DNA of 64,000 nucleotides from Kofleriaceae bacterium (GTDB lineage: Bacteria; Myxococcota_A; Polyangia; Haliangiales; Haliangiaceae), in NCBI GenBank assembly GCA_024762925.1, contig JANTGM010000003.1, positions 1 to 64,000 on the forward strand, given 5' to 3'. The translations under genes and the position numbers were made by a program. Of this stretch, positions 23,016 through 31,640 are shown in pieces (position 1 is the first letter of the stretch; every line of letters starts with the position of its first letter). Below the pieces are notes generated by a model. The model did no database searches. It was not told the DNA's origin and worked only from the letters and a program-made list of their open reading frames with translations.

Positions 23016-25313
23016 ATGCGAAGTTTTGCTCTCCCCGATCTCTTTGGAGCGATTTGTGCTCTTGTGTTGGCTGCCGGTTGTGGCGCCTCGGATACCGGCG
23101 TGCCTGGTGAGAGCAGAAGCGATGCAGGTGGAGGTGATGCAACTGTCGATGACTGCGTCGGGGGAACGCTTTGCGGTCAGCCTGCGAGTTGTTGTCCACA
23201 AGGCAACGAGTGCATCGAGAATGTCTGCTTACTGTCTTGCGAATCAGGGGTTCGATGCGGCGCCGCCAATGATGTCTGTTGCGAGAGTGGCCAGGTGTGC
23301 TTGAGTGAACTGTGTGCGAGTCCTGGCGCGGGGTGTCTAGATTCCTACGACTGTGAACCGGGAGAATTTTGTGAGCCAACGCTAGGGCAATGTCTACCGC
23401 AGCCAGACCCTCTCACCTGCGAGCAGATTCCAAACTTCGATAATCTCGAGGTTGACGTTGAGTGGTCCTACGAGAGCGATGAGATCATTTCCATACCTGT
23501 GGTTGCCGACGTGGACAACGATGGGCAGCCCGAAGTCGTGGTGAACCTGACGCGTCAAGATGGTGGAAGCTTTCCATCGGGAAGAATTCTGATCCTCAGC
23601 GGCGACACGGGAGCTGTACAAGTTGGCCCCATTCCGCACGACCCAGGGAACAACCAACACGGATCTCACGGTAGGTCGACGATCGCGGTTGGGGATGTGA
23701 GTGGTGACGCGGTCCCCGATATTGTCTACCCTGGGCGTGCTGTTGCCGACAGAAGCCTCATTATCGCAGTTGACGGCGCAGGTGCCTTTCTCTGGAAGTC
23801 GCACGATCTTGCCGGCAGTGACTATCCGATCAAGACGGAAAACGCGGCTGTGACCCTTGTGAACTTTGATGACGATCCACAGGCGGAAATCGTAGTTGGC
23901 GCGACCATCTTGGATCACACGGGGCTCGTGGTCTTTGATGCTGGTGGAAACGGACTTGGCGGCGGTTTTGGAACCAATAGCAACTACTACGGAGGCGTGT
24001 CGGCAGTTGCCCGCTTGGATGGGGATGCGATTCCCGAAGTGGTCTCGGGCCGCAATGCATGGAAGGTCAACTGGGTTCCCGGAGCCGCAGCGGGTGACCC
24101 ACCAACAGTCACTCTCGTTGAGTACTGGACCGCTGCGACCGACGACGGCTACCCAGCGATTGCAGATTTGGATGGCAATGGCACGCCCGAAGTTGTCTTA
24201 GTCGCAAACGGAAGCTTGCATGTGCTCAATGGTCAAACAGGACTAGCGTTTTGCGCGATCGATCCCACGGATGCTATGTGTGCTGCCAACCCCGCACTGC
24301 GCACGCAGCCTATTGCACTTCCCGGAGGTGGCCGTGGCGGTCCACCGACCATTAGTGATTTTGACGCGGATGGTCGCGTCGAGATTGGCGTTGCAGGGGC
24401 GGGGTCGTACAGCGTCTACGACCTCAATCGCACTGGCGAGCAAATCGTGCAACCTCCAGGAGATCCGGTTCCTGCTGCGGGTGCGCTGTACGCTCGTTGG
24501 AGCAACGAAACGCAAGACAACTCCTCCAATGCGACGGGGTCGTCAGTCTTTGACTTTCAGGGCGATGGTGCTGCAGAGGTTATCTACAATGATGAGTGTT
24601 ACATGCGGGTCTACTCGGGAAGTGATGGAACAATTCAGCTCGAGGTTGCCAACAGCAACGCAACCATTCACGAGTATCCTCTCGTTGTCGATGTCGATGC
24701 TGATGGCAACTCCGAGATCATGGTTGTGGCAACGGATATTGGTGCGTGCACTGATCCTGGCTACACCACTCGTCAAGGACTTTTCGTCTACGGCGATGTA
24801 AATGACGAGTGGGTGCCAACGCGGCGCGTTTGGACGCAGCACGCGTATCATGTGACCAATTCAGATTCGATCGGAAATGTTCCGACGACCGAGCTGGACA
24901 ATTGGCTGCAACCGGGTCTCAACAACTACCGTCAGAACGTACAAGGCGATGGCGTTTTCAATGCTCCTGATCTAACCCTTGGCATCTCAGTTGGACTAAA
25001 TCTCTGTAACAACGGTCAGCACGAACTACAGGCACGCGTCTCGAACATTGGTGCACTGGGGGTTCCGCCCGGGGCGGTCGTGACGTTCTACCAAGGAAGC
25101 GATAGCTCGGGTACCAGCCTTGGCAGCGCGACAACTACCGAAGCGCTGCTTCCTGGCGGCTCGACAGTTGTGACACTGGCGGTGCAGGCTCCGGTGGCTG
25201 ACACCGACTACTATGCCGAGGTTGATGGTACCACAGCGGTGACAGTTGCGGAGTGCGACCTAGCCAACAACGATGCGCAGGTCACGCAGGTTGGATGCAT
25301 CACCATCGACTAA
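23016..25313 (+). CDS. FG-GAP repeat lipoprotein with Cys-rich N-terminus
   Basis: A 765-residue outer-surface lipoprotein. The ATG at 23016 gives a signal with lipobox LAAGC; an upstream frame to 22929 is unlikely. Residues about 35-140 are Cys-rich (CGQPASCCPQGNEC, CCESGQVC). Residues 150-650 hold at least six FG-GAP/VCBS-type repeats with calcium-binding turns (VADVDNDGQPEVV, VVDVDADGNSEIMV), expected to form a beta-propeller. The C-terminal 100 residues form a CARDB-like immunoglobulin fold (ARVSNIGALGVPPG). It is probably an adhesin or binding protein, monocistronic, and convergent with the DUF2383 gene 13 bases away. Confidence 0.88.
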   Translation: MRSFALPDLFGAICALVLAAGCGASDTGVPGESRSDAGGGDATVDDCVGGTLCGQPASCCPQGNECIENVCLLSCESGVRCGAANDVCCESGQVCLSELCASPGAGCLDSYDCEPGEFCEPTLGQCLPQPDPLTCEQIPNFDNLEVDVEWSYESDEIISIPVVADVDNDGQPEVVVNLTRQDGGSFPSGRILILSGDTGAVQVGPIPHDPGNNQHGSHGRSTIAVGDVSGDAVPDIVYPGRAVADRSLIIAVDGAGAFLWKSHDLAGSDYPIKTENAAVTLVNFDDDPQAEIVVGATILDHTGLVVFDAGGNGLGGGFGTNSNYYGGVSAVARLDGDAIPEVVSGRNAWKVNWVPGAAAGDPPTVTLVEYWTAATDDGYPAIADLDGNGTPEVVLVANGSLHVLNGQTGLAFCAIDPTDAMCAANPALRTQPIALPGGGRGGPPTISDFDADGRVEIGVAGAGSYSVYDLNRTGEQIVQPPGDPVPAAGALYARWSNETQDNSSNATGSSVFDFQGDGAAEVIYNDECYMRVYSGSDGTIQLEVANSNATIHEYPLVVDVDADGNSEIMVVATDIGACTDPGYTTRQGLFVYGDVNDEWVPTRRVWTQHAYHVTNSDSIGNVPTTELDNWLQPGLNNYRQNVQGDGVFNAPDLTLGISVGLNLCNNGQHELQARVSNIGALGVPPGAVVTFYQGSDSSGTSLGSATTTEALLPGGSTVVTLAVQAPVADTDYYAEVDGTTAVTVAECDLANNDAQVTQVGCITID

Positions 25314-25326
25314 GAATACTTCGCAG

Positions 25327-25836
25327 TTATCCGACGAAGCGGCCCAGAGCGCGATTGTAGAATTCGGTGTGGTCAGCTTCGTGGGCCAGGGCACGTTCAA
25401 TCACCGCAATTGCTGGTGCGGGAAGGGCGTGTTTGTGCAGCGCCTCTCGGTAGGCGGAGGCCATCTCCTCTTCGTTCTTGGCCATTGCGCGGAGAATTCC
25501 TTCGTCGCCTTGAAGGTCTCCCAAGACCACACGGCCGCGTTCTAGCACTCCGTGAAGGTCACCTTTTTCCGCGGGCGTGTGGCCAAGGTCGGCTACGCAC
25601 TCGGCGAGTTCCACGCGATAGCGATCATGCGAGGTATCGAGTTGTGTTAGTGCCTCGAGAAGTTCCGGACTTTCGATTCGCCTTCGCGCAGTGCCATAGG
25701 CCAGGCACAAGTCGTTGGCCAGATGAAGCAAGTGATTTAGTGCATGCGCCTGATCGTTATCGAGCTTCTCGATGACACTGCCACCAACGCCCACCGCCCC
25801 TATCTCATTTGCCCCAATTTGCTTTTCATTTGACAT
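25327..25836 (-). CDS. DUF2383 / PA2169-type four-helix-bundle protein
   Basis: A 169-residue all-helical protein with two ferritin-like helix pairs. Features are LNHLLHLANDLCLAYGTA, a basic segment around HDRYRVELAECVADLG, then EGILRAMAKNEEEMASAYREAL and HEADHTEFYNRAL. This matches the PA2169/DUF2383 family, which is four-helix-bundle and of unknown role. The start at 25836 (MSNEKQ) with GGAG upstream fits the family length; a longer frame to 25923 is not supported. No redox or metal cluster can be asserted. Confidence 0.8.
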   Translation of the reverse strand: MSNEKQIGANEIGAVGVGGSVIEKLDNDQAHALNHLLHLANDLCLAYGTARRRIESPELLEALTQLDTSHDRYRVELAECVADLGHTPAEKGDLHGVLERGRVVLGDLQGDEGILRAMAKNEEEMASAYREALHKHALPAPAIAVIERALAHEADHTEFYNRALGRFVG

Positions 25837-26024
25837 TCTGTGTCTCCAAGCCGTTCCATACGATACCCAAGCAGCAAGTGTGCCATGTTTGCCACTGTCT
25901 CTAGCGAGTGAGTTGATTGCCAATGCGCAATTGTTGCGGCAGCGTTGTCCAGGGCGAGCAGGTTCTTCACGCCAACGTCGATTCCTAAGATCGAATTGAC
26001 GAGATGCACGTCTACAATCGCCAA

Positions 26025-27044
26025 ATGGAGACGACTTGGGTGTTGGGCGTACTAGTGGTGTTGGGCGGCTGCGCCTCGCCTATGAGCGCCGAGGCAACTC
26101 CTGCGGAGTCATCTGAGGTGCGACGCATTCTTGAACCCGCATCCAAAGCGCTTCCCAGGAACGTAACAACAGCAAAGCCTTCCACGCCCAACGAGCCGGC
26201 CCTAGAAGGTGCGCTCGGTGTCAAAGACAAGGGCGTATTTTCCGACCTCGACACGAAAACGCAGATTGTCCTGCCAAGCAAGCTGAGTAGAGAGACCCTG
26301 CGGGTTGAACACAACCTGGAGTCTGGTGTGCTGGTTCTCTACGATGGCAATTGGCCACTGAAGGTCTATCCTGCCGATGGTTCGCAGCAAGTGCGAGTTG
26401 GCACGACCTCACTCATGCTTCGACCTGGAGATGCACGAGAACTCACACCGTTTCTTAACTCAACCAATCTTCGAGTGGTCGCCAAGAGCGCCAAGAGCGA
26501 CCGCGACAACGATGGCATCCCCGATGCGTTGGATGTGTTCGTTGGAGCGATCAAGACCGTTCACAATGGCGCAAATTATGGCGGTGGGTATCGTCGTATC
26601 GACTTCCCTGGTGGAGACATCCCACGGGAAGATGGCGTGTGTACGGATGTCGTTATTCGCGCGGTGCGCAATGCCGGAGTCGATATTCAGGCGGAGCTAC
26701 AAAAAGAGATCAAGCGCTCACCAAAGTCGTTTCCAATGGTGAAGAAGCGCAACCCAAACATCGATCATCGTCGCGTCAAGACGTTGTTGCCTTACTTTAA
26801 GCGGCAGTGGGAGGCCCACACGGTTGCCCTCGATGACAAGGCCGATCCGTTGCGGCCTGGTGACATCATTTTCATGGATACCTTTCCCAGGCGGAGCGGT
26901 CCCGACCACATCGGCATTCTCTCCAATCGTCGCGGCCCGAGTGGGCATTTGCTCGTCATCAATAACTGGACAAACGGATACAAGACATCGGAGATGGATC
27001 TCTTGAAGTTCGTGCCCATCACACACCGATATCGATTGCCCTAG
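26025..27044 (+). CDS. DUF1287 lipoprotein (NlpC-like fold)
   Basis: A 339-residue lipoprotein (lipobox LGGC, Cys 16). A low-complexity linker and a beta-rich N-terminal region are followed by a complete DUF1287 domain. Its features are GGYRRIDFPGGDIP, the candidate nucleophile in GVCTDVVIRAVRNAGVD (Cys near 206), NIDHRR, LRPGDIIFMD and DHIGILS. The Cys plus downstream His arrangement is that of NlpC/P60-like cysteine hydrolases, so it may act on murein or another amide in the envelope. A seven-codon-earlier ATG at 26004 is possible. Confidence 0.85.
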   Translation: METTWVLGVLVVLGGCASPMSAEATPAESSEVRRILEPASKALPRNVTTAKPSTPNEPALEGALGVKDKGVFSDLDTKTQIVLPSKLSRETLRVEHNLESGVLVLYDGNWPLKVYPADGSQQVRVGTTSLMLRPGDARELTPFLNSTNLRVVAKSAKSDRDNDGIPDALDVFVGAIKTVHNGANYGGGYRRIDFPGGDIPREDGVCTDVVIRAVRNAGVDIQAELQKEIKRSPKSFPMVKKRNPNIDHRRVKTLLPYFKRQWEAHTVALDDKADPLRPGDIIFMDTFPRRSGPDHIGILSNRRGPSGHLLVINNWTNGYKTSEMDLLKFVPITHRYRLP

Positions 27045-27069
27045 CGCCTCTCTCCTGGAAGGTTTCGAG

Positions 27070-28890
27070 TCAGGGCTTGGTGATGCCGAGTTCGATGGCT
27101 ATGTCTCTCGGCACAAAGAAGTGGTTCACACTGATCGATGGGTTGATTCCGTTCTTTGGTGTGTAGGGATAAATCGTCCGTGTCTTCTCACAATAGGCCT
27201 CGGCTCGAACATAGCCACCGGCTTGTGCACACTCGCTCCAGGCGGCCCGAAGTCCACGCCCAAGCCGCACACCAATGCGGGGATTTGCGGGACGCAGCCC
27301 TTGTCCCGATTTCTCGTGAACGTACTTAAACGCCGCATGATAGGTGTTCCAAGCAGTTTGGCGAATGTCGTCAATGGCCAGAGCATTCTCTTCGGTGAAG
27401 AGCAAGATAATGCCCGCATCGCAATACCCTCGAAATACGTTTTTCATGGACTCGTCGGTCTGATTGCGGATTTCGTGAAATCCATTGCCAACGATCATCA
27501 CTGCACCGCGCGCACGAACTCCCGCGTCGGCCATGGCTGCTAGTAGTACTGCGGGTTTTCCGATGTCGGCCTGCCGAACGAAAATCATGTTGTCGGGTAG
27601 ATTGCCGGCGCTCTGTTCCGCAATCGCTGCGTCGATGGCTGCATCTTCCAAGTCGGCACCAACAAAGCGAATGCCCGCATCGGGAGAGCGCTCGTATCGT
27701 TGGCGCGTCGCCTCCCCGCGTCCAATCGCATGCTCAATAAAAACCCCTAGGGAAAACCCTGTGTTCTCGATGAAGTTGTCGAGTGCGTTGTTTGCTCGTA
27801 GGAACGTTCCGCGATTGGCGTCTTGGCTTGCGGCAACGTTCTCGCCGCGCTCAACCCAAACCGACTTCTTGCCGCGAAGCAGCAGCTCTTTCGATTGGGT
27901 CATGTAGGGGTGATAGGTGTGGATGATGCCAAAAGGGCCGGGGCCCCGAGCCAGACCTCGTGCACCTGTGCGCGTGATTCGATACCGCTCACCGCTTCTC
28001 TTGCACCAACCCGCTGCAGTAAGAACCTCAAGCGCCCCAGCCGCACACATCGGAGAGGTTCTGCTCAAGTTGCTGCTAGTGAGCTCTGTGTCTTCGGTCA
28101 AGCCATTCGTCGCGCTGGCTGCGCGCATTCCGATCACGATGGGCACCAACCGGTAGCCAAGCTCGATTTCCGATAGGGTCGGGAGCCAATGATCTTGGTC
28201 TAGGCTGGTGCGCGGGGTGACTGCAAAGCCGAGTTCAAGCAACGCTTCCTGCTCATTCGACTCGAGCGTTTCTCCCGCGAAAAGGCGCTTCCACGTCTGC
28301 GCTGGGTCGTCGCGTTGCGAAATGGGAGCGACAGATTCAAAGATTCGGCGAACCCGCGGGTGTCCAGCGATCCGAAAGCTATCGTCATACTGCTCGACGA
28401 AGCCCAGTGAGAGAAAGAAGAGAAAGTCGATGCCAAGCTCTGAGCCAGAAAGCCGTTGCACTGTTCCCTCGTGTGGGACCAGACACTCGTCAGGATAGAT
28501 CGCTTTGCCAGCGAGCAAGCGGTCGAGTAGCCCGAGCTCTTTGTAGCAGCCGAGTAAGTGTCTTGAGAGCCAAAGACTAGGTGGTGCGGTGATTGCCGCC
28601 GTTGAGACAATCTGATCAACTACCTTGCAGGCGCGTAAGATATTGTCTGAGTCTTCTTCCTTCTGACCATCAAGCGCGCTTCGGATCGCCGCATTGGCCT
28701 CGATCGTTCTCTGGCCCATTCCGAGAATGTGCGGAATCTGATCGCGAAACTGCTCCCAAGCACTTCGTTCGAGAAAGGGATATCCAGAGCTGCTCAGTCC
28801 TGTCGGCTGGGTGACAATCGGAAGAAGTCGACAGGCCAATTCATCGTCGGCCAGCGCGCTTTCTAGCTTCGTTCGAATCGCGTTGCTCAC
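27070..28890 (-). CDS. Large methyltransferase-like protein, family unrecognised
   Basis: A 606-residue cytoplasmic protein. Two segments look like winged-helix modules (LGFVEQYDDSFRIAGHPRV; LTAAGWCKRSGERYRIT). The C-terminal half has a Rossmann-like pattern consistent with a SAM methyltransferase fold: IRFVGADLEDAAIDAAI, NMIFVRQADIGKP, AVMIVGNGFHEIRN, ILLFTEENAL. No textbook glycine-rich motif I is visible, so catalysis is uncertain. The AWNTYHAAFKYVHEKSGQG block near the end is very distinctive. The GTG at 28890 lies ten bases after the exported methyltransferase stop, so the two are probably co-transcribed. An ATG in the longer frame lies inside the upstream gene. Confidence 0.75.
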   Translation of the reverse strand: MSNAIRTKLESALADDELACRLLPIVTQPTGLSSSGYPFLERSAWEQFRDQIPHILGMGQRTIEANAAIRSALDGQKEEDSDNILRACKVVDQIVSTAAITAPPSLWLSRHLLGCYKELGLLDRLLAGKAIYPDECLVPHEGTVQRLSGSELGIDFLFFLSLGFVEQYDDSFRIAGHPRVRRIFESVAPISQRDDPAQTWKRLFAGETLESNEQEALLELGFAVTPRTSLDQDHWLPTLSEIELGYRLVPIVIGMRAASATNGLTEDTELTSSNLSRTSPMCAAGALEVLTAAGWCKRSGERYRITRTGARGLARGPGPFGIIHTYHPYMTQSKELLLRGKKSVWVERGENVAASQDANRGTFLRANNALDNFIENTGFSLGVFIEHAIGRGEATRQRYERSPDAGIRFVGADLEDAAIDAAIAEQSAGNLPDNMIFVRQADIGKPAVLLAAMADAGVRARGAVMIVGNGFHEIRNQTDESMKNVFRGYCDAGIILLFTEENALAIDDIRQTAWNTYHAAFKYVHEKSGQGLRPANPRIGVRLGRGLRAAWSECAQAGGYVRAEAYCEKTRTIYPYTPKNGINPSISVNHFFVPRDIAIELGITKP

Positions 28891-28900
28891 TGCTTTCAGT

Positions 28901-29641
28901 CTAAGGCAATCGACCTCGAACGATGAACTGATCTGGGAGTTCCTCTCCAATAATCTCGGCGGTAAGGCCTGCTTCGGTGAGTTCCGCAACAATGGATTCA
29001 GAAGAGAGGCGATGGTCTTTGTGAGGACCTCTCTCGGTTTCCATCGTGAAATCAACGATGAAGACGGCTCCGCCAGGTCGCAGTCCCTTGGCAATTTTCT
29101 TGGCATAGGCGACGCGCTCGGGAATGTGATGCCAGGTATCAACAATGAGAACGCGGTCTACAGAGCCTAGGGATAGTTCGGGATCGGCCACAGCAACGGT
29201 TCGCGCCTTGACGTTTGCGAGCTTCTCCCTATTTGCACGCATTTCCATGTAGCGCACCATGTCGACCTCAATGTCGAGACCGAGAACCAAGCCAGTATCA
29301 CCTGTAGCAGCGGAGAGATATGGCAGGAAGTAGCCGGTGCCAGCGCCGATGTCGGCCACAGTCATGCCGGGGGCAATCTCCATCAGCGCAACGATGTCGG
29401 CAGGTTTTTGCCACACATCGCGTGATGGGCCATCGAAACGTTTGGCCCACTCTTCCGCGTTTTCGAAGCGGTGACCTAGCGGCTGGTCGCCGTGGCGATG
29501 GGGCGCGTGGGTGTGTAGATGATGTGCGTCTGGCCCATGCACAGGAGCATTGGGCGGTGACGTCGGAGACTTGGTGTCCTTTGCCGAACCGCCACACGCG
29601 ATGGCGCCACTGACGAGGATGAGGAGAGCATCACGAATCAT
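28901..29641 (-). CDS. Exported (lipoprotein) class I SAM-dependent methyltransferase
   Basis: A 246-residue protein with an apparent lipoprotein signal (SGAIAC, Cys 16). A His-rich stretch at about 35-57 (HHLHTHAPHRHGD) precedes a class I methyltransferase domain. Motif I is VADIGAGTGYF (95-105), the acidic motif II is LGLDIEVDMV, and later motifs are RVLIVDTWHHIPE and RPGGAVFIVDF. The enzyme core looks intact, yet S-adenosylmethionine is not expected outside the cytoplasm, so either the signal is not used or the role is unusual. The ATG at 29641 has GAGGGA upstream. It lies between the LuxR-like and large methyltransferase-like genes. Confidence 0.85.
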   Translation of the reverse strand: MIRDALLILVSGAIACGGSAKDTKSPTSPPNAPVHGPDAHHLHTHAPHRHGDQPLGHRFENAEEWAKRFDGPSRDVWQKPADIVALMEIAPGMTVADIGAGTGYFLPYLSAATGDTGLVLGLDIEVDMVRYMEMRANREKLANVKARTVAVADPELSLGSVDRVLIVDTWHHIPERVAYAKKIAKGLRPGGAVFIVDFTMETERGPHKDHRLSSESIVAELTEAGLTAEIIGEELPDQFIVRGRLP

Positions 29642-29689
29642 GCTCCGAGCTTCCCTCACCATGCCCGAGTTGAACAGGCTGGTGTGGCA

Positions 29690-30235
29690 TCAAGCCGCGT
29701 CTTGTCTCGAGGGCGGCAGCAGCAGGTCTTCCAAGAAGAACGCGGAGAGTTCTGAGCGCCCCGCAAGGTCGCTTTTCTTGTAGACCGCGCGAGCCTGATC
29801 TCGTGACGTTCGCTCACTTGTGCTGCGGACCATAGCAACTTCCTTGAGACTGAGCCCCTTGAGCAGGAGAAGTGCGACCTCGGCTTCGGCGCCCGAGAGC
29901 CCCCAGCGCTCGAACTGCTCGTCAATTGCGACGCCCAGCCCGCGCATAAGCTCTTCATTCTCTGCTCGCCATCGGCTGACCTCGACCCCGAGTTGTTGCA
30001 CCTGATGGTCAAGCGAGCGCACCTCGTGGTCCAACTCTTCAATACGGCGACCGCGCTTTCTCCACATGGCTGCGGAGATGGCTGCAAGAACTGCCAACAC
30101 CAAGCTTTCGACCACGATGTGAAAGAGATGAACTCCAGTCGAGAAATCCAAGAAGAGATCGATCGCAGTGATAAGCAAAACCAAGGTGAGCCCAATGACC
30201 CACCAAAACGCTGGACGATGTTGCTGCTCCTCCAT
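29690..30235 (-). CDS. Membrane-tethered LuxR-type HTH regulator
   Basis: A 181-residue protein with two N-terminal hydrophobic helices (WWVIGLTLVLLITAIDLFL and a second of about 20 residues), a coiled coil (RIEELDHEVRSLDHQVQQL) and a C-terminal LuxR/GerE-type HTH (LSGAEAEVALLLLKGLSLKE, then a recognition helix with TSERTSRDQARAVYKK). The layout suggests a regulator held at the inner membrane with its DNA-binding domain in the cytoplasm. No receiver domain is present. The ATG at 30235 is chosen because a longer frame adds unrelated sequence. It is divergent from the efflux operon, 136 bases away. Confidence 0.85.
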   Translation of the reverse strand: MEEQQHRPAFWWVIGLTLVLLITAIDLFLDFSTGVHLFHIVVESLVLAVLAAISAAMWRKRGRRIEELDHEVRSLDHQVQQLGVEVSRWRAENEELMRGLGVAIDEQFERWGLSGAEAEVALLLLKGLSLKEVAMVRSTSERTSRDQARAVYKKSDLAGRSELSAFFLEDLLLPPSRQDAA

Positions 30236-30274
30236 GGAAGTGCCACATAGCATAGCTCTTAGACCCATCCCAAG

Positions 30275-30295
30275 GCCAGACCGGCCATCTCTGGC
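30275..30295. promoter_or_regulatory. Candidate operator between divergent genes
   Basis: An inverted repeat, GCCAGA and TCTGGC with a nine-base spacer, lies in the intergenic region between the LuxR-like regulator and the efflux operon. It is short, and the assignment rests on position only. Confidence 0.25.
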
Positions 30296-30371
30296 TGGGG
30301 CGCAAGTCATTGACATTACGCCATCCGTCAACCGACGTATGGACGCTGCATAAGAAAGCGACTAGCGATGA

Positions 30372-31640
30372 GTGGACGTGTTGATTCAAATCCACTGCCG
30401 AGTTCTGTTGGCGCTTGCAATTGTCATCGTCGGGCCGAGCCGCGCCACTGCTGAGAAGGTGACCTTCGACGAGGCCATCTCAATTGCAGCCAAGGCGCCT
30501 TCAGTCCTGCCCCCAGCTCATGAGCTTGAGGTTCGGAAGGCGAAGGACCAAGCGCTTCCAAGTAATCGAGGGCCGCTGACGATTCGCCTTGCGCCAGGAC
30601 GCAGGTTCTTCCCCAGCGAGGAAGCTGGCACGGAAGTTTCTGTTGGCATCATGCAGGGCTGGAATCTTGGCGACCTGGCAGGGCGCAGTCGCAAAGCTGC
30701 TCGCGCAGAACGCGCAGTTCTTGCAGCTCGTGTTCGTGCCCGAATGTTGGCATCCAAGATTGACGTGGCGGGTCGATGGTTTCAGTTGTTCGAGGCTGAG
30801 TCGGTCCTCGTGCTCGCTCGCGACGAACTCGCCGTTATTGCGGACCTCGATCGTGCGAATGCACGGGCAAAGAAGGCTGGGCTCACAACATCGGTGGCAG
30901 AGGCTGAAGCCAAGGCAGCACTCGCCGAGGCAAGACGACTGGAGCGATTTCTGGAGGGCGAGCGAGTGAAAGCCGCTCTGGCGCTTTCGGTGGCAATGGG
31001 AGGAGAGCCAGACGCTGGGCTACGTGCTCAAGGGCCGCTGCCTGAGCCCCGCTTGCCCTCGCCTGCCGAGATTGCCAAGCTAGCGAAACGCGTTGAGCAG
31101 TTGCCGCAGGTTGCACTCCTTCGGCTGCAAAGCACTGCGGCGTCTGCTCGTGCTGCTGAGTCACGCGCAGGCAATGGGCGCCGCTTGGGATTTGGCGTAT
31201 CTGCTCAGCGTGAATCAACTGGGTCGACGCTGGTTTTTGGGAACCTGCAGCTTTCGTTTTCGGGTGCCAACACGGGCCAGCGTCAGCAGGCAAAATCTCA
31301 CGCACTGGCTCGTCGACAGCTGCTCGAGGCAGATCGTGTTGCAAAGGGACTTCGAGCGGAGATGGCTGGTGCCGTGCACGAGCTCGAACACAGCGAAGAA
31401 GTTTGGACGCTTGTCTTCAACGAACTCCAACCCGCAAGCGAAGAACTCTTACGTCGCCGAAGCCGAGAACTCGAACTTGGTGAGGGCACTGTCATAGAAG
31501 TTCTTAGAGCGCGAGCGAGGCTGTTGTCGGCAAAGCGGCTCGCGGTTGAAGCGGATGTCGAACGTCGCTGGGCTCAGGTGCACATCTGGCTCCTGCTCGC
31601 AGAGATCCTTGTGGCAGACGCAGAGGGAGAGGCGAAATGA
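30372..31640 (+). CDS. Outer-membrane efflux protein (TolC/CzcC type)
   Basis: A 422-residue protein with a signal peptide ending near ATAEK. Long Ala/Arg/Glu-rich helices follow, typical of the outer-membrane factor coiled-coil barrel (SRKAARAERAVLAARVRAR; ANARAKKAGLTTSVAEAEAK; KSHALARRQLLEADRVAKGL). It should form the trimeric exit duct for the HME-RND pump encoded downstream. The start is GTG. The stop overlaps the next gene's start in ATGA, so translation of the three subunits is coupled. Confidence 0.88.
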   Translation: MDVLIQIHCRVLLALAIVIVGPSRATAEKVTFDEAISIAAKAPSVLPPAHELEVRKAKDQALPSNRGPLTIRLAPGRRFFPSEEAGTEVSVGIMQGWNLGDLAGRSRKAARAERAVLAARVRARMLASKIDVAGRWFQLFEAESVLVLARDELAVIADLDRANARAKKAGLTTSVAEAEAKAALAEARRLERFLEGERVKAALALSVAMGGEPDAGLRAQGPLPEPRLPSPAEIAKLAKRVEQLPQVALLRLQSTAASARAAESRAGNGRRLGFGVSAQRESTGSTLVFGNLQLSFSGANTGQRQQAKSHALARRQLLEADRVAKGLRAEMAGAVHELEHSEEVWTLVFNELQPASEELLRRRSRELELGEGTVIEVLRARARLLSAKRLAVEADVERRWAQVHIWLLLAEILVADAEGEAK

